Assembly (NCBI GenBank): GCA_035252155.1
Contig: DATFDL010000183.1
Span: forward strand, 1-17,198
Direction: 5' to 3'
Length of the DNA: 17,198 nt
From: JAICLL01 sp035252155
Lineage (GTDB): Bacteria > Planctomycetota > Planctomycetia > Pirellulales > JAICIG01
Shown here: in pieces, positions 13,461-17,198 of the stretch
Layout of the letters: every line of letters begins with the position of its first letter
How positions within the stretch are numbered: the stretch's first letter is position 1
Notes under the pieces: model-generated
The model's input: only the letters and a program-made list of their open reading frames with translations
The model's database searches: none
Told to the model about the DNA's origin: nothing
Translations under genes and position numbers: made by a program

Positions 13461-13502
13461 CCCCTCGGAGTCTGACGACCGGACTCCGAGGGGACTTTTT
13501 TT
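13461..13502 (+). terminator. Rho-independent terminator of the pilin gene
   Basis: CCCCTCGGAGTC (13461-13472) pairs perfectly over 12 bp with GACTCCGAGGGG (13482-13493) around a 9-nt loop. AC and then seven T follow (13496-13502). It starts 60 nt after the pilin stop. It is the clearest intrinsic terminator in the window. Confidence 0.95.
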
Positions 13503-13552
13503 GGCAGGTCAGACGTTTGGCCACCATGTGGGAGAAGCAGACGTCTGCCAAA

Positions 13553-13604
13553 GTCGCCTTTCGCTCTGCGAAAGTAGCGTTACTTTCGCGGAGCGAAAGG
13601 CGAC
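13553..13604. repeat. Long hairpin repeat, 24-bp arms with triloop sub-hairpins
   Basis: The arms 13553-13576 and 13581-13604 are reverse complements at 23 of 24 positions around GCGT. Each arm also folds alone: CTTTCGC-TCT-GCGAAAG in the left arm and CTTTCGC-GGA-GCGAAAG in the right arm. A perfect 12-bp palindrome, GCAGACGTCTGC, lies just before it at 13537-13548. The repeat fills the gap between the pilin terminator and the PAP2 gene. Confidence 0.9.
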
Positions 13605-13658
13605 AATGCCGCGCCCGGTGTTCGAGCACCGCTAAATATCGCCTGGCGAAAAGCTCTA

Positions 13659-14615
13659 ATGGATGCCCTCCCCGACGCACGATTCATCGCGGCAAGCGGC
13701 CCCGCGCTACCTCACGCGCGAACAGAGTTGCCGCTTCGGTGGAGGCGCCTGCCCGACATCCGCGCCGCGGCTTGGGGCTTGACCGGGCTGACTCTGCTGA
13801 TGGCCACGGCCTTGTGCCAGGCCTGGTCGCTCGAAGTGCCGCCGCGCGATCTGCTGCCGCCCGCCGGTTTGTTAGCGGTGTTGATGGGGCTGGCGGCGTA
13901 TTATCGCCGGCGCCGTGAAGCAGCTTTCGTGCTGTCGCTGACGTCGCTGGCGCAGACCGTGGCCTTCGTTACCTGCTTTATCGTACTGATGTACGCTGTG
14001 GCGACATCCGCCCGACCGCTAATCGATACGCAGCTCGCCGCCTTCGACGCTTGGTGCGGTATCACCGTGCCGGTGGTACGCGAGTGGTCGGCCGCGCATC
14101 CGCTCTTCAATCTCTTGTTGAACTTCGCTTATGACACGCTGCTTTATCAGACGGCGCTGGTGCTGATTGCATTGGGCCTGGCAGGCGACCGATCGGCGCT
14201 GGAAGGGTTTCTGGCGTCGTTCATGCTTTCGGCCTTGACATCGCTGGTACTGTTCGTGCTGTTCCCGGCCGAGGGGCCGTTTGTCACGTATGGCCTCAAT
14301 CCATCCCTCGATCAGGCGCAATTCCTCGATCATTTTCGCGCGTTGCGAGATGGCACGCGCACGCTCGTGACCTATCGAGGCGCCGAGGGCCTGATCACGT
14401 TTCCGTCGTTTCATGTGGCCTGGGCGATTACGATCACGTGGTCGCTGCGGAATTGCCGCCGATCGCTGTTCCTGACGGTGCTTACGCTGAATCTGCTCGT
14501 CATCGTTTCGACCATGAGCACCGGCTGGCATTACTTTGCCGATGTACTGGGCGGAACGGTAGTCGCCACCCTCTCGATCGTCGCGGCGAACCGGTTCCGC
14601 GCCCGGCGTCTCTAA
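13659..14615 (+). CDS. PAP2-superfamily membrane phosphatase / phosphotransferase
   Basis: A 318-aa membrane protein with about six hydrophobic segments. The C-terminal half has two of the PAP2 active-site motifs: TFPSFHVAWAI (S250, H252) and STGWHYFADVLGG (H291, D295). The first classical motif (KXXXXXXRP) is not evident, as in the PAP2_3 or inositol-phosphotransferase-like branch. Such proteins remove phosphate from lipid phosphates or transfer phospho-headgroups on the outer face of the membrane. The substrate here is unknown. The N-terminal ~30 residues are non-conserved. ATG 13659 is the first start after the repeat and its ribosome site is weak. The TAA stop overlaps the Nudix gene stop on the other strand (CTAA). 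Confidence 0.87.
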   Translation: MDALPDARFIAASGPALPHARTELPLRWRRLPDIRAAAWGLTGLTLLMATALCQAWSLEVPPRDLLPPAGLLAVLMGLAAYYRRRREAAFVLSLTSLAQTVAFVTCFIVLMYAVATSARPLIDTQLAAFDAWCGITVPVVREWSAAHPLFNLLLNFAYDTLLYQTALVLIALGLAGDRSALEGFLASFMLSALTSLVLFVLFPAEGPFVTYGLNPSLDQAQFLDHFRALRDGTRTLVTYRGAEGLITFPSFHVAWAITITWSLRNCRRSLFLTVLTLNLLVIVSTMSTGWHYFADVLGGTVVATLSIVAANRFRARRL

Positions 14616-15157
14616 GACGCGTAGGGATGCCAATTGAGGCAGAAATAAAGCCCGGCATACACCTTGGGATCGACATATACGCCGTGGCGGCTGCGCTCAT
14701 CAAGCCAGGCGGGCACCTCATTGAGCGGCACCGGATGGACCTCGATCTCTTCATGCTCGATGCCGCCGCCCGCCGAGATTTTCTTAAGCTGTGTGGCCCG
14801 CACAAATGCGACGATCTCGCTGGCCAGGCCGGCGGTGGGCGGACCGATGGTCAGCAACTCAATCGCCCCGGCCTGGTAGCCAGTCTCTTCCAAAAGCTCG
14901 CGTCGGGCCGCCGCTTCGATCTGTTCGGTCTCGGCGCCTTCGACGTCGCCCACCAAGCCAGCGGGCAGCTCGACAACGCGCCGACCGACCGGAATGCGGT
15001 ATTGCTCGGTCAGGATCAGCCGGCCGTCGTCGGTCACCGCCACTAGCACCACCGCGCCCGTGGCGCGGGTGCGATCGGCATATTCCCAATGCCCTTCGCG
15101 GATCAAACGCAGGTGCTGACCTTCGGCCAACGTGCGGCGCTGGGCGGGCGGCGTCAC
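14612..15157 (-). CDS. Nudix hydrolase, ADP-ribose pyrophosphatase-like
   Basis: A 181-aa protein if started at GTG 15157. It has REGHWEYADRTRATGAVVLVAV, then the substrate-side block TEQYRIPVGRRVVELPAGLVGD. The Nudix box ends E-QIEAAAR-RELLEETGY, with the metal-binding REXXEE intact. The Gly-to-Glu spacing of the box is two residues longer than the textbook GX5E, as in the ELPAGLVGD subtype. Related enzymes hydrolyse ADP-ribose or nucleotide sugars, so sugar-nucleotide housekeeping is likely. GTG 15157 was chosen because GAGAGG lies 11 nt upstream. GTG 15169 and TTG 15196 are in-frame alternatives. The gene is convergent with the PAP2 gene and their stops share four bases. Confidence 0.88.
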   Translation of the reverse strand: MTPPAQRRTLAEGQHLRLIREGHWEYADRTRATGAVVLVAVTDDGRLILTEQYRIPVGRRVVELPAGLVGDVEGAETEQIEAAARRELLEETGYQAGAIELLTIGPPTAGLASEIVAFVRATQLKKISAGGGIEHEEIEVHPVPLNEVPAWLDERSRHGVYVDPKVYAGLYFCLNWHPYAS

Positions 15158-15225
15158 GGCTTCTTTCACCTCTCTGCAAAGCGGCTTGGATAACAAGCGA
15201 TCAGCTTACTCATTTGAATCGCGAA

Positions 15226-15408
15226 CCGGTAGCTCCCGGCCTTGTGCCGGGCAGTTCGACGTCGATCGTTACAGCGCCGACCGCGAGGCGCGCGACCGGC
15301 CGGCCACAAGGGCCGGGGCTACCAGCCGGGCAGTTCGACGTCGATCGTTACAGCGTCGACCGCGGGGCGCGCGACCGGCCGGCCACAAGGGCCGGGGCTA
15401 CCAGCCGG
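15226..15408. repeat. Palindromic repeat, CTTGT/ACAAG family, with 79-bp tandem duplication
   Basis: The left arm (GGTAGCTCCCGGCCTTGTGC from 15229) is followed by two 79-bp direct repeats, 15247-15325 and 15326-15404. They differ at only two positions, and a 4-base start of a third unit follows. Each unit ends in the right arm (ACAAGGGCCGGGGCTACC). The arms match the copy at 4957-5039. The array accounts for most of the gap 15158-15511. The remainder, about 15409-15511, shows no clear signal. Confidence 0.93.
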
Positions 15409-15511
15409 ATTATTCAGCAGCGCACCGCATCGTGCGGCACTTGCCAGAGTTCAGCGCGGCAATTAGCTTTGTTTCCCAGACGCCTCACCGCACCCAGAGC
15501 TCGCAAACCAC

Positions 15512-16423
15512 ATGCTTACTCCACTGACATCTCGCATTCTGTCAACAAGCGCGCTCGCCGCCCTGCTTTTGCTTGCCGTCACCGCGGCCCGTGGCGCCGA
15601 CGACTATCGCCTGGGGCCGGACAGCCAACGGCAATCGGGCGTTCCACAGGGCAAAGTCACGCAGCATCGCTGGAAACACAGCAAAGTGTTCGAGGGCACC
15701 GAACGCGACTATTGGATCTATGTGCCGGCACAATATAAGCCCAGCGAGCCGGCGGCCCTGATGGTGTTTCAAGACGGCGGCGGCTACGTGAGCGAAGATG
15801 GCCAGTTCCGCGTACCCGTAGTGTTCGACAACTTGATCCACTTGGGCCAGATGCCGGTGACCATCGGGCTGTTTATCAATCCTGGCGTTTTTCCGCCGGC
15901 CGAGCCTGACGCCAAGCCGCGCAGCAATCGCAGCTTCGAGTACGACACGCTCAGCGATCAGTACGCCCGTTTTCTGTTGGAAGAAATGATCCCCGAGGTC
16001 AACCGGCAATACCCGCTGGCCGACGACGCTTCGGCCCGGGCCATCTGCGGCATCAGCTCGGGCGGCATCTGCGCCTTCACGGTGGCGTGGCAGCGGCCCG
16101 ACGCCTTTAGCAAGGTGCTCAGCCACGTCGGCAGCTTCACGAACATCCGCGGCGGACACGTCTACCCCGCCCTGATCCGCAAGACCGAACGCAAACCCAT
16201 TCGCGTCTTTTTGCAAGACGGCGAAAACGATCTCGACAACGAGCACGGCAGTTGGCCCCTGGCCAATCAGCAAATGGCCGCCGCATTGAAATTCGCACAC
16301 TATGACTATCAATTTGTTTATGGCGACGGCGGGCACAATGGCAAGCATGGGGGCGCCATTTTGCCCGATTCGCTCCGTTGGTTGTGGCGCGACTATAAGC
16401 CCCCCACAAAGGCGGACAATTAG
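15512..16423 (+). CDS. Secreted alpha/beta-hydrolase esterase (enterochelin esterase / esterase D-like)
   Basis: A 303-aa exported protein. Residues 1-28 form a signal peptide ending TAARG-ADD. The hydrolase domain has RDYWIYVPAQYKPSEPAALM at its first strands and the nucleophile elbow CGISSGGICA (S182 in GXSXG). A probable acid, D240, lies in LQDGENDLD, and the histidine is in YGDGGHNGKHGG (H275 or H279). RSNRSFEYDTLSDQYARFLL is also typical of the putative esterase (Fes/esterase D) family. Planctomycete members are often found with polysaccharide-degrading enzymes and may remove acyl groups from glycans. The substrate is not determined. The ATG at 15512 gives a complete signal peptide, and the ribosome site is weak. 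Confidence 0.9.
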   Translation: MLTPLTSRILSTSALAALLLLAVTAARGADDYRLGPDSQRQSGVPQGKVTQHRWKHSKVFEGTERDYWIYVPAQYKPSEPAALMVFQDGGGYVSEDGQFRVPVVFDNLIHLGQMPVTIGLFINPGVFPPAEPDAKPRSNRSFEYDTLSDQYARFLLEEMIPEVNRQYPLADDASARAICGISSGGICAFTVAWQRPDAFSKVLSHVGSFTNIRGGHVYPALIRKTERKPIRVFLQDGENDLDNEHGSWPLANQQMAAALKFAHYDYQFVYGDGGHNGKHGGAILPDSLRWLWRDYKPPTKADN

Positions 16424-16436
16424 GTCCGCTTATTCC
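16412..16436 (+). terminator. Possible weak terminator at the esterase stop
   Basis: GCGGAC (16412-16417) pairs with GTCCGC (16424-16429) across the TAG stop and is followed by TTATTCC. The stem is short (6 bp) and the T tract poor. Confidence 0.35.
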
Positions 16437-16447
16437 AAAAAAATTCA

Positions 16448-16476
16448 TTGACGAGGGTTGGGCGGCCAGATATATA
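16448..16476 (+). promoter_or_regulatory. Sigma70-type promoter of the response regulator gene
   Basis: TTGACG (16448-16453) and TATATA (16471-16476) are separated by exactly 17 nt. They match the consensus at 5/6 and 4/6 positions, in an AT-rich pocket of GC-rich DNA. The predicted start near 16483 gives a 60-nt leader. A longer reading frame begins at 16448 but would overlap the promoter, so the later ATG is used. Confidence 0.65.
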
Positions 16477-16481
16477 TCCTA

Positions 16482-16508
16482 TTCGCCGTCTCACGAGGGG
16501 ACGGCGAA
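16482..16508 (+). promoter_or_regulatory. 5'-leader hairpin of the response regulator mRNA
   Basis: TTCGCCGTC (16482-16490) and GACGGCGAA (16500-16508) form a perfect 9-bp stem around TCACGAGGG. It begins at the predicted transcription start and ends 20 nt before the ribosome site. It could protect the mRNA 5' end, or it could be an operator dyad. No U tract follows. Confidence 0.55.
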
Positions 16509-16543
16509 GCCGCTACCGGGGTTTTGGCGGGAGAGATTGCCGC

Positions 16544-17176
16544 ATGCCGATCCGTGTGCTCGTGGCGGACGATCACCAGATCGTTCGAGCCGGACTGAAG
16601 CGCTGGTTTGAAGAGACCGAAGTCAGCGTGGTGGCGGAAGCCGAGACTCCCGCCACGCTGGTGCAGTTGGCGGCGGAGTGCCAGCCCGATGTGGCCCTGG
16701 TAGAAATCCGCCTGGCCGGCGGCGACGGTCTCCGGGCGATGGCGTTGGCCAAGCAGCAGATGCCCAAGCTGGCGGCGGTGGTCTTTTCGAGTCACGAGGC
16801 GCCCAGCTATGCCGCCCGTGCCCTGGCCGCGGAGGCCAGCGGATTTGTCCTCAAAAGCGCCTGCCGTGATCAGTTGCTCAGCGCCTTACGCCAAGTTGCG
16901 GCCGGCAAAACGCTTTGGGCGCCCGAGGAGCTGCGCCGGCTGCACGGGGCGTTGGCCGCGCCGAACGCGCAAGGTAACGTCGAGGTTGCCCTCACGCCGC
17001 GTGAAATGGAAGTGCTCTCGCACATGGCTCACGGCCTGACTAACAAGGAGATCGGCCGGTTGTTGGGCATCAGCTCCGAGACGGTCAAAGAGCACGTGCA
17101 GCGCCTGCTTCGCAAGATCGGCGTCCGCGACCGAACGCAGGCGGCTGTCTGGCTCGCCCGGCGACAAGCCGGATGA
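16544..17176 (+). CDS. NarL/LuxR-type response regulator with Glu at the phospho-acceptor site
   Basis: A 210-aa two-domain regulator. The receiver domain (about 3-120) has the acidic pair D9-D10 in VLVADDHQ, S82/S83 at the switch Ser/Thr position and K104 in FVLKSA. The phospho-acceptor site, normally LLDIRMP-like, reads ALVEIRLAGGDG, so Asp is replaced by E54. The LuxR-type helix-turn-helix is at about 149-208 (LTPREMEVLSHMAHGLTNKE, then IGRLLGISSETVKEHVQRLL). Glu at this site often mimics the phosphorylated state, so the protein may bind DNA without a kinase. ATG 16544 is chosen because GGGAGAG (16529-16535) lies 8 nt upstream and the receiver starts at once. No histidine kinase is adjacent in the window. 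Confidence 0.93.
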   Translation: MPIRVLVADDHQIVRAGLKRWFEETEVSVVAEAETPATLVQLAAECQPDVALVEIRLAGGDGLRAMALAKQQMPKLAAVVFSSHEAPSYAARALAAEASGFVLKSACRDQLLSALRQVAAGKTLWAPEELRRLHGALAAPNAQGNVEVALTPREMEVLSHMAHGLTNKEIGRLLGISSETVKEHVQRLLRKIGVRDRTQAAVWLARRQAG

Positions 17177-17198
17177 TCTCAACCGCGATTGAACCCGT

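Noticed and set aside
14438..15046. Plus-strand open frame of 202 codons across the PAP2/Nudix junction
   Set aside because: It overlaps two well-supported genes in other frames and has no family features.
15247..15404. CRISPR or gene remnant
   Set aside because: The two units are 79 bp each and nearly identical throughout, with palindromic arms. There are no spacers, and the open frame in it is repeat translation.
16448..16543. Earlier start (GTG/ATG-like frame from 16448) for the response regulator
   Set aside because: The extension covers the promoter and hairpin, and receiver domains normally begin as at 16544, where a ribosome site is present.

Overview
The window looks like chromosomal DNA of a planctomycete, probably Pirellulales. 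This is an inference from several things. Codon use is GC-rich. The protein families are typical of the phylum: a DUF1080 domain, secreted HEAT-repeat and esterase proteins, a short Flp pilin and a GT-C membrane enzyme. Almost every gap carries a self-complementary REP-like repeat. No phage, transposase, integrase or CRISPR genes were seen.

Layout. 1-190: tRNA-Ser(CGA) on the minus strand with its own promoter. 191-1439: a two-CBS-domain protein, a palindromic repeat and a 106-aa orphan protein. 1429-4847 (minus): a likely transcription group of a secreted HEAT-repeat protein, a CoA-binding protein 2 nt after it, and a benzoylformate-decarboxylase-like ThDP enzyme. 5212-6396: a GNAT-type acyltransferase. 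6397-6935: a gene-free stretch full of inverted repeats. 6936-7664: a DUF1080 protein. 7616-12702 (minus): a glycan-type cassette of methyltransferase, Gfo/Idh/MocA oxidoreductase, GT4 glycosyltransferase and GT-C-like membrane protein. The first three overlap by 4 nt and 1 nt. Octamer and heptamer tandem arrays lie at gene edges in the cassette.

12781-13502 is the most notable region. It is a compact unit made of an AT-rich tract plus promoter, a class-I (GEMM) cyclic-di-GMP riboswitch, two further leader hairpin systems, a Flp/Fap type IVb pilin gene and a strong intrinsic terminator. The 5' strand of riboswitch helix P1 is perfectly complementary over 8 nt to the pilin Shine-Dalgarno region, and the P1 3' strand repeats the same AGGATG word. 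This suggests a translational ON switch in which ligand-stabilised P1 frees the ribosome site. If so, c-di-GMP would directly control surface-pilin synthesis.

13659-17176: a PAP2-family phosphatase, a tail-to-tail Nudix hydrolase, a tandemly duplicated palindromic repeat, a secreted esterase, and a NarL/LuxR-type response regulator. The regulator has Glu instead of the phospho-acceptor Asp, its own good promoter and a 5'-leader hairpin.

Evidence limits: families were recognised by eye from motifs. Alignments to named proteins are from memory, and no searches or folding programs were run.
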